Source: Anagrus nilaparvatae
Lineage: Eukaryota > Arthropoda > Insecta > Hymenoptera > Mymaridae
Assembly: GCA_022575985.1 (NCBI GenBank)
Contig: JAKSXM010000247.1
Location: 2,255,501 to 2,319,500 of the forward strand
Reading direction: 5' to 3'
Length of the DNA: 64,000 nucleotides
Shown here: positions 1 to 12,742 of the stretch, one piece after another
Position numbering within the stretch: the stretch's first letter is position 1
Layout: each line of letters starts with the position of its first letter
The notes under the pieces: generated by a model
Database searches by the model: none
The model's input: only the letters and a program-made list of their open reading frames with translations
What the model was told of the DNA's origin: nothing
Translations under genes and position numbers: made by a program

Positions 1-138
1 TAAACATGTATGTAAAGAGTGTATCATATTTTTACCTGGCAATATTAAGAACATAATAATAAAAATAAAAACGTTATGGAATTTCAATAATAAATCATTA
101 TGCATATCTTACTTAATTATTAAACTGATTCAAAGTTC

Positions 139-1600
139 TCAAAAGGCTCTAAAGAGTTTCTTTTTTAAAATTTTAGAATTAGATACATTAAGAAGTTTAA
201 AGTTTTTTGGGAGTAAATTATAAAGTTTTAAGGATATAATGTAAGGGCTTTTTTGTAAACAGATTTGTTTATAGTAGGTAACTTGATATGAACTTTTCTA
301 GTACTGAATGTAGAATTTTTATATAAGTTTTTAAGATCATCATAATAATGTGTTAAAGCATTGAGCTTGAAAAGCTGTTTTAAATCCAAAAATTGCAAAG
401 GATCAATTTTTATAATGTTAATAATGTTTTTTTGAAAGCTCTGCCAAATTTTTAGTCTATTATCATATGCACATCCCCAGGTGGAAATAGCTTACGGTAC
501 TACACCAAGAAACAAAGAATAATACATAATCTTTAGTACTTTTTTGTTAATGTGCCTAAACTTATAGAAAATAAATAGAAGATATTTAATTCGTTTAAGT
601 AGGTTTTGTGTATGAGTATCCCAGCGCATGTGTTGGTCAACATATCTACCCAAATACTTAAAAGATTATACTCTAGTTAACTTATAATCAGAGATTGTGG
701 TATAATAATTATTTTTTGGTAAGCTATTTGCATAGTTACCAAAAGTGATAAAACTGGACTTATCTAGATTGAGTGTTAATTTATTGTCCATAAACCATTT
801 ATTAATCCAAGCGAATCCTTCATTGCTGAATTAGCCAAATTCCAATTTTTCTCAACAGTGAAAACTGCTATATCATCAGCATAAGAAAAGACTCTGAGAA
901 CAATAAATCATTAATGTATATGATAAAAAAATAAGGTCCTAAAATAGAACCTTGAGGTACTCCAACATTAGTGATAACATAATCACTTCTTGTATCCCCA
1001 AGCTTAACAGCATGCTGACGATTCAGTAAGCAATTTTTAAAAAGGTTTAATAGCGTACCCCTGACTCCATATCTTTCCATTTTTTTTAACAATATATGAT
1101 GGTCAACCGTATCAAAAGCTTTTGACAGATATAAGAATGTCCCAAGCACTGATTGTTTCTCATTTAGTCCATTATAGATCAAATCAGTAACTTTATGCAG
1201 CGCCTGTTTAGTTCCTAAACCAGCCAGAAAGCCGAATTGATTTTCAGAAATTATTTTGTTTTTATTAAAAAAGGAAGATAATCTAATGAAAATAACTTTT
1301 TCGAAGATATTAGCAATATTGGATATAAGTTATATTGGCCTATAGTTAATCGTAGCACTTTTATCACCAGACTTAAATACAGGAATAATGTCTGCTTTTT
1401 TAAGATCAGTTGGCCAGATACCGCTGGCTATACAAGTATTAAATATGAAAGTTAATGGTTTTACTATAAAAGTAGAGAGTGTTTTAAGCATCTTCACATT
1501 AATATTATTAAATCCACCACTTTTATCATTCAAATTTATAATTAAGATTTGATATTTCATTTGGATTTGTGCTTTTCATAAATATAGAATCCAAGTTATT
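139..1600 (-). pseudogene. LINE reverse transcriptase and C-terminal domain, broken
   Basis: This is the polymerase part of the LINE. In order on the minus strand: an N-terminal RT block ending NYRPI, immediately followed by an in-frame TAA; SENQFGFLAGLGTKQALHKV; a SKAFDTVDHH block (RT catalytic motif A); GVPQGSILGP at about 946-963; and the catalytic YADD at 872-883. YADD is reached only after a +1 frameshift behind the FIIYINDLL block. A thumb segment follows (SFKYLGRYVDQHMRWDTHTQ), then a C-terminal block with WGCAYDNRLKIWQSF, and after another shift KLYNLLPKNFKLLNVS, ending KKKLFRAF-stop at 139. All expected catalytic residues survive although the frame does not, so decay looks recent in substitutions but advanced in indels. 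CR1/Jockey-type is inferred from the motifs. Confidence 0.85.
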
Positions 1601-2166
1601 GTTAATATTAGATAAATCGACAATTGAGTCAGGGATTTCATTTGCTAGTTTTAAACCAACAGTGTTATAGTGGTTATTGAAGCAGGCAGCTATTTGGCTT
1701 TTATTAGTAAGAATATCATTATTACTATTAATTTTCTTAATTTTAGTAAATTTGGAATTATTTTTACCAAGTTTTTTATTTATAAAATTCCATATTTTTT
1801 TCGAATTATTTAAATTTTTACTGGCAATGATAGAATCGTTTAGATTTTTAGCATCTATAATGACTTTTTTAAATATTTTACAAAATTTGTTGTAATATTT
1901 TTTTAGATTAAGGCTTTTCTTATTTTTTTTTAATTAGATTATATAATTACTCTTTATGATTGATGGAGATTAACAAACCCTTGGTCATCCATTCCTTCCT
2001 TTTCTCATCAAGTTTTTTATCATAGATCTTGTTAGTTTTTTTTTTTCTTAGTAGTAGTTAGTATAGATTTATTTATGTAATATTTCAGCTCAGTTAGCGC
2101 AATATTAGGATCATTAAAGTTTAAAATATTTTCCCAATTTATTAAAGAGGCTGCTGAGAAGACTTT

Positions 2167-2954
2167 TTAATAATCAATATAATTATACTCATTAGAGTCA
2201 ATGTTAGTAAAATATTTATTAGTATCTACTATTGCAAAAATTGGATAGTGATCAGAAAATAGTTGATTATGTACAATAGATTTGCAAGTAAATGTAGTTT
2301 TTGCAAAGATGTTATCTATGCACGTGCCTTTTGAAATTTGAGTATTAGGTCTAGTAACCAAATTAATTAAAGGTAAAAATCCATTAGATAACATGTGACC
2401 AAGAAAAATATTATTCTCATAATCATTATTCATAATATTCATATTAAAATCACCTATTATGAAATGATTAATTAAATTATTAGATTTGTTTAGATTAATT
2501 CATTAAATTTTATTTTATGTGAACGATATGCAGCAGAGACATTCAATTCAAAATCATTGATTTTAATTTTAACTTTTAATAATTTTAACATCTCAATTGT
2601 TTCAATAGTGACGGTATGTTCTAAAGTTTTTAAAATATATACAACTACTCCATCACATAAATTAATTTTGCTAACATTATAATAATTTACGCAATTATCT
2701 AAGGAAAAATAATTTAAAAATTCTATTATTCTAGTTTCAGTACAAAGAATTACATGAGGTTTGTGATTTAGGGATGAAATAAAGGATTCTAAAAGTTCAT
2801 ATTTTGAATTCAGACTTTGAACATTAAAATGAGCTATGATTAACTGAGTATTAATAATAGGAGAAAACAATTCATTATTTAAATCAGCTAAATTGTGTGT
2901 AAGAACTTCAGGAATATCATTACTAGTCTCCAAGTTAGAGGTCTCATGAATCAT
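2167..2954 (-). pseudogene. LINE apurinic-like endonuclease domain, frameshifted
   Basis: This domain nicks target DNA to prime reverse transcription. The first part (2954 to 2490) carries the N-terminal motif IAHFNVQSLNSKYELL and the glutamate motif VILCTETRI. After a frameshift near 2490 it continues with INHFIIGDFN (GDFN at 2443-2454), a CIDNIF block, and the catalytic LFSDHYPIFAIVD (SDHYP at 2242-2256). Asn, Glu, Asp and His motifs of the EEP endonuclease fold are all present, in the right order and spacing. It lies just upstream of the RT on the same strand, as expected for ORF2 of a LINE. A frameshift and stops make it non-functional. Confidence 0.85.
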
Positions 2955-3090
2955 ATTGAATAAAATTGATTTTATTACGTTTAAGTTTATTATATGTGTG
3001 ATAGTTAATAAAATCGTGAGCGTAATGATTTATGTTTAAATTATTTTTATTTTTCATATTATAACTAAGACAATTTGCACATTTTTTATA

Positions 3091-3312
3091 TTATTTATAC
3101 TTGCAATTATTACTGCTATGTCCACCTGCGCAATAGGTATAGATGTGTTCATTAAGGCATTTGTTCATTGAGTGACCATAAGCACAACACTTGGAACATC
3201 TTCCAAGTCCATAATCTTCATCGAGTCTGTAGGATCCCCATTCTAAGTAGATTCTACCCATAGTAATAAGATGTTTAAAGATTTCACCACTGCAATTAGC
3301 ATAAATAGTCTT
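3091..3312 (-). pseudogene. LINE ORF1-type zinc-knuckle fragment
   Basis: A 73-codon open stretch ends at TAA (3091-3093). It contains GRIYLEWGSYRLDEDYGLG followed by CSKCCAYGHSMNKC, a canonical C-x2-C-x4-H-x4-C knuckle at 3157-3198. A second knuckle follows as YCAGGHSSNNC, in which the first expected Cys is Tyr. Gag-like ORF1 proteins of Jockey- and R1-type LINEs bind element RNA through such knuckles. The position directly upstream of the endonuclease supports this role. The N-terminal part was not found, so the copy seems 5'-truncated or unrecognisable beyond 3330. Confidence 0.75.
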
Positions 3313-3339
3313 ATAATTAGTTTTTTTATTGTTATATAT

Positions 3340-6300
3340 ATACTGTATTTAAAAGACACCATTAAGAAATAATTTAATATAATATATAATCTCAGGTAGA
3401 AATTTCCTCCGACCCGGGTTCACGGTGGCTGCACCAGTTTTTTTTCAAGAATCTTCAACGTATGATACCTTATCATAAAATTTTTCTAAAAATTTTTCAC
3501 GACATTTTCAGAATTAAAATTATTGCAAATACGGCACTGATAGATACTTTGGACCATTTTTTTATTACGTCATTACGTGCATCAAATAATATGACTTAAT
3601 TGTAAATGTATCGTAGCGATCATTCTTTGATCCATAAGTTGTATTAAGGCAATTATGTTTGGTGCAATAATATTTGAATGTTTTAATGCACATCTTAAAG
3701 GCTCTGAGCATAATTTCTGCAATTATCATTCAGGAGAAGAACTTACAGTGCCAAATTTAAAAACAAAAATTAAACTGCGAATATTGGGAGAAATTGGCGA
3801 GAATGACATGGGACTTTCTCATTCGAGAAGCCACGAATAAAGATAGATTCCCGAAGTATTATGATACATTTTAAAACCTAAGTTTATTAAGTAATTTTTT
3901 AATGTAAGCTACATAATTATTATTCATAAAAGAGTTGTAATTATTTGTAAAGGGTTAATCCCGTGAATAAATATAAAAAAAAAAATAATAGTACTAGTAA
4001 TAAATAATAAAAATAGTTAGTTTATAGAAGAGAATATAGAAAAGTAAAATACTAATCAAGTTATTATTGGCATATAATAATTATTTGCACATAACATTAG
4101 CATATAATTTAGTTAATGCATATAAAAGGTTAAGATGAGAAGCATAAAATTTTGTAGGTATTTTGAATAAAAGAAGTGTGGTTAAGCTACCTGAGGGTAA
4201 AATTGCAATATTCTATCGTGCTACATCATAAAGCACGATTGTACAATTTCATGATAACAACACGGGAAATATAAATAATATAAAAATTATAAGAAGTTAG
4301 AATTTCTTTTTTCATCAATCCCCACAGTTTTACAAATAACACCTACTTTTATAGTAAATACATTATGTAGTTTATGCCGGCCTGTCATTATTCACGCAAT
4401 CATCGGTGAAAATGATGAAAATGAAGTTTCTTATTGCACGCGTACTCTATACATATTTTCATTTATTTGTATAAACTATTAAATAATGTAATTTTTAAGT
4501 TTGATATGCAAAAATATTTTTCGATCATCCGTTATAATAAGTATAGAAACATGCAAATAATTACAAAAAAAAAACATTATAAATAATTTACATGTGGATT
4601 TAAATTTCCTTGGACGTTTAATATATACTTTTCCTTAGATGTAATGTCTTGAGGCTTCAATATTATATTTTATATATTTATAGTCTAATGCCTATCATTA
4701 CACTTAATTGTCTTTATATATATACAATATTTATGGTAAACTCTGAACTAAAATTCACATGTTCTAATTTAAGATATTTCATACATTGCATACTAAGCAC
4801 GGTGCTCTTCCAAGGCAAAAAAGTTTGATACTAAAAGTGTTTCGGCAGAAAGTTTTTTTTTACCTCTACACTCGAAAAACACCTGGCAGTAAATCGGCGC
4901 TGCTCCTATTCACGATTTTTACGTAGGTCCCTTTTTTAATATATTATTATATACTGACTTGAAAAATAGAACTTCAAATAAGTTTCAGATGGAAATTTTT
5001 TTGTTTTATGGCAAATCGATGTGACTAGTGTTTTTAGGTAGTTTAATTTTTCAGGAAACAAAAAATTATTCAGGGAACAAAAAATAAAGAGATTTTTTCA
5101 TTTTTATATTAAAAACTGAGGTTTTAGTACTTGAGCAAACCCAATTATATAAATATTTTTGTGATTGCTGATCGGTGTGGTATATATAAAATGTTCTCAC
5201 TGTCCAATTTTTGATTGATTGATTGATTCAATTTTTACGTCTTAAAATCAATTCTAGCTGCCTCTGTCAATTTTTGAAATTTCAGACCAATTTTAAAGCT
5301 CTCATCTACCACCATTTTTTGCTTTGTTACACAAAAGCATGAAAAACAGCTCGAAAAATTATTCGAAAACATGAAAAAAATTTGAGTCGTTCCAGCCTTA
5401 ACTCATAACTCAAAACCCGTAATTTCAAATAACTTCAAACTAGGAGTGGAGACAGTATTATATATACTTTCACCTGGTATTAAAATGGGTTTAATTATTT
5501 TCACATAGGGAAAAGTTATACTGATAATTAAAAAAATTTCCCGATTCTAATAAATGCAAATTTAGCGAAAAAATCTATATTTTTAGGCAAATTAAGGCAG
5601 AACCGATATCATACGTAAAATTTATCATTAAAAAAAAATTTTTCTATTCGTATATATGCATATAAAATCAATTCTACAAAATAAGACTATTTATAAGAAA
5701 CCTTTTTTAAGTAATTCTTAGTGAAAATGACCTAAAGGAAGGTGAATGTTTGAGTTTTCGAAAAATCTGATTTGGTTGGATTTAGTATGTATATTTAAAC
5801 ATGACTCTGTGCCAATTTTTATGCTTCTAGTTTAAAAATTTTTGAAATAGAAGCTGTTTTTGGAATTATATTAAAATATTTTCAAATTTTTAAGGAAATT
5901 CTAGGGAATTAATTTTTTTACACTCTGAACAAAGCTTAAAAAATATTTTCAACCTTAGAAAATAGGCAAAATTTTCCACTCAATGTCATTTCGGTCGTTA
6001 GTTTTTGAAAAAACCTCCAGGAGAACCGAAAAATAGAAAAACTAATGACAAATTGATTTTTTTTTTATTGCGAATTTTTCAAAAAGTCCAATTTTTTTTA
6101 TTTTTTGTTAAACTTAAAATTTCTGTTTTACTAAGAGTAAACTGTAATTATTTTTTTAAAATACCTTTTTCTGGGTGTTTAATCTTTTTACTATTGATAA
6201 ACTTAAAAAAAATATATTTATAGTTTTTAATTTTCCGAAATTTTAAACCTTTCATATCACAAAATGAAAATTCTAACTTTATTTTTAGCTTTTTTGGAAA

Positions 6301-6417
6301 ATTTGATCACAAAAAACTATTTTACTAATACACAGGAAAACACAAATTGCAAGTTCAACAAAAAAGAAAAGAAAATCCTACTTTTTGAAAAAAATATTTT
6401 TGCTGAGCTCTTCTTTG
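3340..6417. other. AT-rich stretch, no gene recognised
   Basis: No coding sequence, RNA gene or clear element is supported here. A 61-codon open frame at 3655-3840 has no recognisable domain and no splice context. A GATT run (5213-5228) is a short microsatellite. Slightly less AT-rich patches at 3395-3440 and 4870-4930 may be old repeat fragments, but I cannot classify them. Confidence 0.5.
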
Positions 6418-6715
6418 TTATGTTGACACGGTTAAATGCAGTTGATTCTTTATCATAAGCAATTTTCACTAATATATATTTTATTAGGCAACACACTGTT
6501 GATCTCTTTTTCATTAATATTGACACGGTTCAACCTGTTCAACACAGCAGTAGTTATAAAGTTATTTTCTAACGGCTAGAAATTGGTAATTCAATAAAAG
6601 CATTTTTCATTCGATAGTTCACGATTGATCTATTATATGCTTATAAAGACACGGTTGATCTCTTTTTCTTTGATATTGGTACGACTAAACACGCTAGCAG
6701 CTATAAATTCAAACA
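6418..6715. repeat. Diverged tandem repeat, period about 155 bp
   Basis: The block TTGATCTCTTTTTC followed by TTGACACGG-like sequence occurs at about 6500 and again at about 6655. Both are followed by AACACAGCAGTAGTTATAAA and its variant AACACGCTAGCAGCTATAAA. A weaker third unit (GTTGACACGGTTAAATGCAG) lies at about 6422. Spacing is near 155 bp. This could be an old satellite fragment or a duplicated part of a transposon. Confidence 0.5.
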
Positions 6716-9700
6716 TTTTCGCCTTCGGAGAGCACCGTGTGTAAGGTATATCAAAATCTGATTATTAGGTAAAATATGAGAAAAAGGATCTTTTCTAGAC
6801 TTTGTATGTATCATTGTTTTCTGACTGCTGTCGATTATAAAAGTCAGATTTAAAGAAAAGGTTTTGACAAAAAAGATGTAAGCTTGCAAAACATCGCAAA
6901 ACTGCTTTGAAAGCACATGAGTTTTTATAAAGAAAGTGTTTAGAGATTAAAATTGGAAACAATATTTAAGGGAGATTAAATATTTTATATGCACATTAGT
7001 TTAATATAGAAAAAATATATAATGATAATTGTGCCTATAAAATATGTAAGCTCGCTCACAGTAATTTACTTATGTACGCTTAACAGATAATTCTTAACAG
7101 TCTTGTTTTTATAATCGTTTCAAGTCAAGAAGGATTTGTAAAAATAATAAAAAATAAATGATTTTCTCTTTAGGGTGTGAGAATACACAAGTAAAGGAAT
7201 ATATTTTAAGAATATTCGGTGCGAAATGCCATTATTAAGTCTCAAAGTCTCAAGTATTTTTATACAACAATTATTTATACGTTTACAGGTACACAGTGGC
7301 AATTATACTCTCACTTCTTCAAGTTATATTACCAGTAAATTTATTTTTGCACCTCTTTTTAATAATTTTCATTTTATGTACCTGCCAGATCATTAACGCT
7401 ATAATTTAGTTTCCTCCATTAATCCATTTTTTTATTTTATAACTTTGAAAATGATTTTTTTTTTTTTTACTTTTATTATTCTGTTGTTTATAAATAATTT
7501 TTTTTTCAGTTAATAAAAAAAAGCAGAAAATCACTTTGCAAAGTTTTATGAGAATAAAACCCTTCATAATTTGTAAAATTACGTAGCTTTTATGATCTTT
7601 ATGATTTAAAAACGTAATTTTTACCCAATAATACAAAATATTTATTTTTTTCTGCAAAAATTGTATATCATTTATGTGAATAATATTTATTTTACTATTT
7701 TTTTACTCATTAATTTCATATCAATGCTAAATATTTTCGCATTATACCCCCCTTAAAAATGACTCCCTTGTATTTTAATATTCAATAAAAATAGTTTTCT
7801 ATAGCCAAAAATAAGTAAAATATTCCGAAAAAATTGTAAATTTATTAATTTTAGTAAATGCTAGTTCAAGCATTGTTGTGAATTGAGAAACAGTTCCGAT
7901 TAAAGCTGAGCAAACTGGCATGCTCTTATGCCCGTTTTTATTAAAACTGATAAAAAAATCGTTGCAAATTATCCGCGGCACGGGAAAATTGAATACTGAA
8001 CCGTTCCAAAAACTAGTCAGATACGGAAAATTTTTGAAAGGAATCAAAAAATAGAATTTCAAAAAATCAGTGCAACGGGTGTTTGAAGGACTGATCCGTT
8101 TCAAAATTTTTTTGAAAACAAAAAAATTTTTAAACTTTACATTTAAAAAAATTCAAAACGCGTCCGTTGTTACAACTCATGGAAATTTTGTTTTCATAAT
8201 ATTTTAATTTTTTTATTTTCCGTTTACCAATTTTAAAATTTCAAAAAAATAACTCCAATTTTGATATTAAATAATTTTTTTCAACAAATAGGTAAAAGAG
8301 CTAAAAAAATTTATATAATTAAATAAAAATTAAATATTTTTTGAAGTATATGTGCTTATTTTTTAATTTTTATTTCCATGTTTTTTTCGTTAGAAAATAA
8401 AAGAAAAAGAAAATTAGAGCAAATTTTCATGATTTGCGAAAACGGGTATTCCATTTTGAATTTTTTCAAACGAATCATTGAAAACGAAAAGTGTTAAAAT
8501 TTGTCCGCTTTCAAACAAATTGTAAAACGTATCAGTCCAAAAATTTTCCGTCTACGGATAATTTTTGTAACGGACAAAATGATAAAACTGAAAATATCTT
8601 ATTAGTCCCCAAAATTACATATAAATGATTTCATTTTCCGTCGAAAAGTTTTCTGTAAGTTTCACCTTTATCAAACAGATAGAAGCAAAAACTAAAATTT
8701 TCTTACACGAGTTATCGTAGAATTTGTAGAAGAGCTAGGGTTTAATGTATTTAAATTCTTCAAACCTTTCTTGGTTTAGTCGCTGTAATTTTAGAATAAT
8801 AAAAATTTTTAATTTAATTTAAAAATTAAGGATACGTACTTACAATATTATTAGAAGCGTTTATCGTTTCAGATAATTGAGATTTACTAACATTATATTT
8901 TATTTATTTAATCTTTTGATATAACTATAGTTGATCAATTTTTTTATATCTAAACATCATTTTCTATCTGTTAGCTAGTGTTTAAAAAAATTTTGAAGCA
9001 CCTTAAAAAATTAGAAAGCTAAAAGTCAAAATTACTATATTATTTAAATGGGAATCTTTATAAGGGATTTTTGGGTTTTTAAAATTGAAAACCAAAATCC
9101 TTGGAGCTGGGGAGTTTTTATGACAAAATTATCCGAAAAAAATTGGAGGAGCAGAAAAGTTACGAAAATAAAAATAAGACACACTCTAACACACATGTAT
9201 AATTGTTTGTTTACAAATTAGATACTTAATAGTAAATTAAATAAATAATTTTTTTTTTAAATTTTGCTATATATGTGTTCCTAGTTATTTATTGTGAAAT
9301 ATTTTTTATAAGCATTTAAATCATAGAATTTTTTAATTTTTAAAATTATACCATTTAAAAAGAACAAGCACAACATATATTCTTATTACAAAACTTAATA
9401 TACTGAAATTCCTTTATAGCGAAAACTAATTTATTTAGTGATTGGAGTATTTTCTTAAGTTATTTAAAAATAGTTCCTGATTTACTTTCTATTAATATTA
9501 CGTTTTTATTTTTTGATATACGTAAATAAGTTCTAGTTTATTTTTATTCATAAAAACTTGCTTTGCTTGAATTTTTTTAAATTGCTTGAATATTCAATAA
9601 GCAATATTTTTTTAATCTTTAAATTATCAACATTTTTGCACAACTTAAGAAATTATTGGTAATGTATCTGAAAAAATTTTTATTTTATTTTTTTAAAAAA

Positions 9701-10966
9701 AGGTGTTAAATTTACATACACGCATAAACAGGTAATAAGTAAATTTTTTATGATTATAAGAGCCATAATTTTTTTTCCCGCTAAGACATTTTATTTTTTT
9801 GAAATATAGAAGAGTATTTAAACATATTTATTCTCAAATGCAGCTAACTATAAAATAAATTGTATTTTAACTTCAATCTTTCAGTTTTTTTTATTTTTTA
9901 TATTTTTTTTATAGTGAGTTGTATATTTTTAGTAAAAATGTTTTCTGTTTCTTTCGAATGTTGGATATCCCTTAACTATATAGAGCAAACTTTATATAAC
10001 TTTGTAACGACTGTAAAACACAGTAGCACTTGTTTTTTTTATCTTTAGCACCTTTTTTTATATATTTTTCATTTTCTTTTCCTTTTTAACCATTTGTCTC
10101 ATCATTTATTTCTCATTTTTTTTTACTTGCTTTCTTATACGAGGTGTTTTATCACTTTTCAAAGATAACTTCCATCGCAAATGAGGTATTTGTAAAATTT
10201 CAAGGATCTCTCTTTGCGGTTGTAAATTTTACAATATAAATTATAAGTCCAATAAAAAAAAATTTTATGAATGCTTTAATATCAATTTAACGCATATTAA
10301 AAAAAATTACATTTTACGAGTTTTGAAGAGAAAATGAATCTTTACCTATTTTTTAAAATTTCTAATGTTCTTTATTGTTTATAAAAAGTTTAACAAACAT
10401 GTAATAAAAAAGTTAAAATAAGAAGACAACGAGTCATGAATCGTCGTTTTTTTTTTAGTTTTTCTAAATTTTCGTGAGAAAAGCATACATTTGGTTGCGT
10501 AGTAAAAGTTTAAAATAATGTTATTTGAGAATGCGATTATATAGAAAACAAACGCGTTACTTACATATCGATTTACAAAAGTTCGACACTTAGCAATAGT
10601 ATAAATACATAACGTAACTTTAACATACAAAAGCGGTTGACGGGAAACCAATGAAAAATACAAACTCACGGTAAAACAACCTGTCTATGTACATCATTAA
10701 ACTTTTTTCACCACCAAGAATATTTCGCGCTATTGACACAAAGTCGATATCTTTTTTCTCTCTTTTTTTACCTACATATTTCTTTCTTTTCTCTAGATAT
10801 TCATTCTTTACAATCTTTTTTTTCAAATATAAATAAATTTTTTTATTTTTTCTCTAATTATATCTAAGTATACTTAAAAAATTATCCTAAAAAACTAATG
10901 TATTTTGCCAGTTATATTATTTTCTATCTTATAACTAAGCGAACTCTTTACCTATTTAAATAAATC
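6716..10966. other. AT-rich stretch, no gene recognised
   Basis: Only short open frames of low-complexity, Phe/Lys/Ile-rich composition occur, as expected by chance in such AT-rich DNA. Long T and A runs are frequent. One diverged inverted repeat (7943-8590) is listed separately. A TTGCTTTGCTTGAA-like phrase at about 9557 recurs at about 18797, hinting at a dispersed repeat too decayed to define. Confidence 0.5.
7943..8590. repeat. Probable old foldback element
   Basis: AATTATCCGCGGCACGGGAA (left) corresponds in inverted orientation to AATTATCCGTAGACGGAAAA (right, about 8540-8570). Each is followed on its own strand by an ACTGA-ACCGTT or ACTGATACGTTTTAC phrase. The ACTGATCCGTTTCAAA phrase also occurs a third time near 8090. 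Similarity is partial and no target duplication was seen. Confidence 0.35.
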
Positions 10967-11890
10967 TTGTATAATTTGATTACTTGTAATTATTTTGATT
11001 CCTTAGATCATAGATTTCTATCATATAAACTTTTTAATCTCGGTACAAGGGGATGGGCACTCAAAACATTAAGTTCATTTTTATCTAAAAGGTGCACAAT
11101 GGTTCTTTACAATAACTGTAAGTCCTATAGATTTACTCCATCATCTGGAATAGCTCAGGGTTCTCATACAGGTCCATTGCTTTTTATATTATTTATTAAT
11201 GATTTATTTGATCATACAAAGTCATCTAAATTAGAATTATTTGATGATGACTTTAGATTGAGAAAGAAAATAAGGAATGTAAGGGATACTGAGCTGTTAC
11301 AAACTGATGTAAATAAGTTTTATGACTGGTCGTTAGCAAATGGTATGCCCATAAATATTAATAAAAGTTGTACCATAACTTTCTCCAGATTAAATTCTCC
11401 TATTTTATTTCCCTGCAATATTAATAATTTGATATTAACAAGGGAAGTTGAAATTAGAGACTTGGGTGTTATTCTTGATACCAAATGGTCTTTTGACTCT
11501 CGTAGAGCTTTTATTGCATCTAAAACATGTTAAATGCTAGGCTTTCTTAAAAGATCTACGTTTGAGTTTAAGTCGTTAAAAACTATTACTTTATTATTTA
11601 AATCCCTGGTTTTACCCCATTTAAGTTATGCTTCAGTAATATGGAAACCATATACAGATACTGCTTACAAACCCATTAGAGGGGTGATCCATAAATTCCT
11701 TCGGTATGCATCGTTTAAATTACAGTCTCCCATGTCATATGATGACCATGATTACTCTGCATTATATGAACTAGCAGGTATTTCTACAATAGAATTCATC
11801 TAATGGGTGATATTCTATTTGTAGCTAAGATACTTTTAGAAGAACCTTATTCAGATCTTTTGGGTGAAAACTTTATTGAAAAACATCATG
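10967..11890 (+). pseudogene. LINE reverse transcriptase fragment (CR1/Jockey-like)
   Basis: This is an RT fragment of a second LINE, 5'-truncated just before SLDHRFLSYKLFNLG (motif A region). Next come GIAQGSHTGPLLFILFINDL, in which Pro of the usual GVPQGS has become Ala (11147-11164), and the catalytic box reading LFDDDF (11240-11254) where FADDF is expected. The thumb has DLGVILDTKWSF and, after an in-frame TAA at 11531-11533, MLGFLKRSTFEFKSLKTI and LPHLSYASVIWKPY. A frameshift near 11803 leads to MGDILFVAKILLEEPYSDLL, ending near 11890, where satellite sequence begins. One stop and one shift in over 900 bp make it younger than the remnant at 54 kb. It differs from the element at 0.1-3.3 kb in sequence and strand. 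Confidence 0.85.
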
Positions 11891-12742
11891 AAAGTACTTA
11901 TATTTGATTTTTACTCAATATCTCGAATCTGATAATTAATTTTTTGAAAATTTTTTTCTCAAAATTTTCGTCACAAAAAAATACAAAAAACACTAAATTT
12001 TTTTTCTCTTTGGACGTAGTACCTAATTTATTTCTATGAGAGTACTAGTTTTAGACAGTTCGTTTATAGTAATTTTTTGGATCTGATACCGAATTTTTTC
12101 AAAATTTTTTTCTCAAAATTAAAAAAACAAAAAAATTTTTTAAAATACAATATTTTTTTTTTTTTTAGTGTAACACCTCATTTAATTCCATTAAAGTACT
12201 AATATCTGAAAATATTGTAACCGGTGATATTTCACAACCATTATGGAATTAGGACCTAATTTTTTTTTCAAAAATATTTTCATTAAAAAATCTTAAACTA
12301 CATTTTTTTTTTATTTGGAGGTAATACCTCATTTATTTCCATGAAAGTACTTATATTTGAAAGTATGATTTTCACATGATATCTCGAATCGGATACTTAA
12401 TTTTCTGAAATTTTTTTTTCTAAAATTTTTTTCGCAAAAAAATACAAAAAACACCTATTCCTTTTTTCTTTTTGGACGTAGTACTTAATTTATTTCTATG
12501 AGAGTACTAATTTTAAAAAGTTGGTTTATACTAATTCTTTGGATCTGATACCGAATTTTTTCAAAATTTTTTCCTCAAAATTAAAAAAACAAAAAAAATT
12601 TAAAAACGACAATATTTTTTTTTTTTTGGTGTAATACTTCATTTAGTTCCATAAAAGTACTCATATTTGAAAATATGGTTTTTACTCGATATCTCGAATC
12701 TGATAATTAATTTTTTGAAAATTAGATCCAAAATGTTTGATC
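11887..12742. repeat. Satellite of ~150-bp units with higher-order A-B-C order
   Basis: The landmark AAAGTACT (or AGAGTACT) recurs at 11891, 12039, 12193, 12344, 12501 and 12654, spaced 148, 154, 151, 157 and 153 bp. Units fall in three types by the phrase that follows: A has ATATCTCGAATCTGATA (11891, 12344, 12654), B has GGATCTGATACCGAA (12039, 12501), and C has GTAACCGGTGATATTTCACA (12193). The order is A-B-C-A-B-A. The array starts within the 3' part of the LINE fragment and ends at a shared downstream module (12743-12880). Confidence 0.8.

Larger units (their letters stand above)
139..3330 (-). mobile_element. Degenerate LINE (non-LTR retrotransposon), CR1/Jockey superfamily
   Basis: Reading the minus strand from 3330 down, the usual order of a LINE appears: CCHC zinc knuckle, apurinic-type endonuclease, reverse transcriptase, then a C-terminal domain ending at a stop at 139-141. 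Such elements copy themselves by target-primed reverse transcription. The order and motifs are seen directly; the family assignment rests on the CR1/Jockey look of the RT block. The frame is broken by several stops and at least three frameshifts, so the copy is dead. I saw no poly-A tail or target duplication, so the outer limits are approximate. Its parts are annotated separately. Confidence 0.85.

Noticed and set aside
3655..3840. 61-codon frame with balanced composition
   Set aside because: No recognisable domain, no flanking splice or element signals; not supported as a gene.
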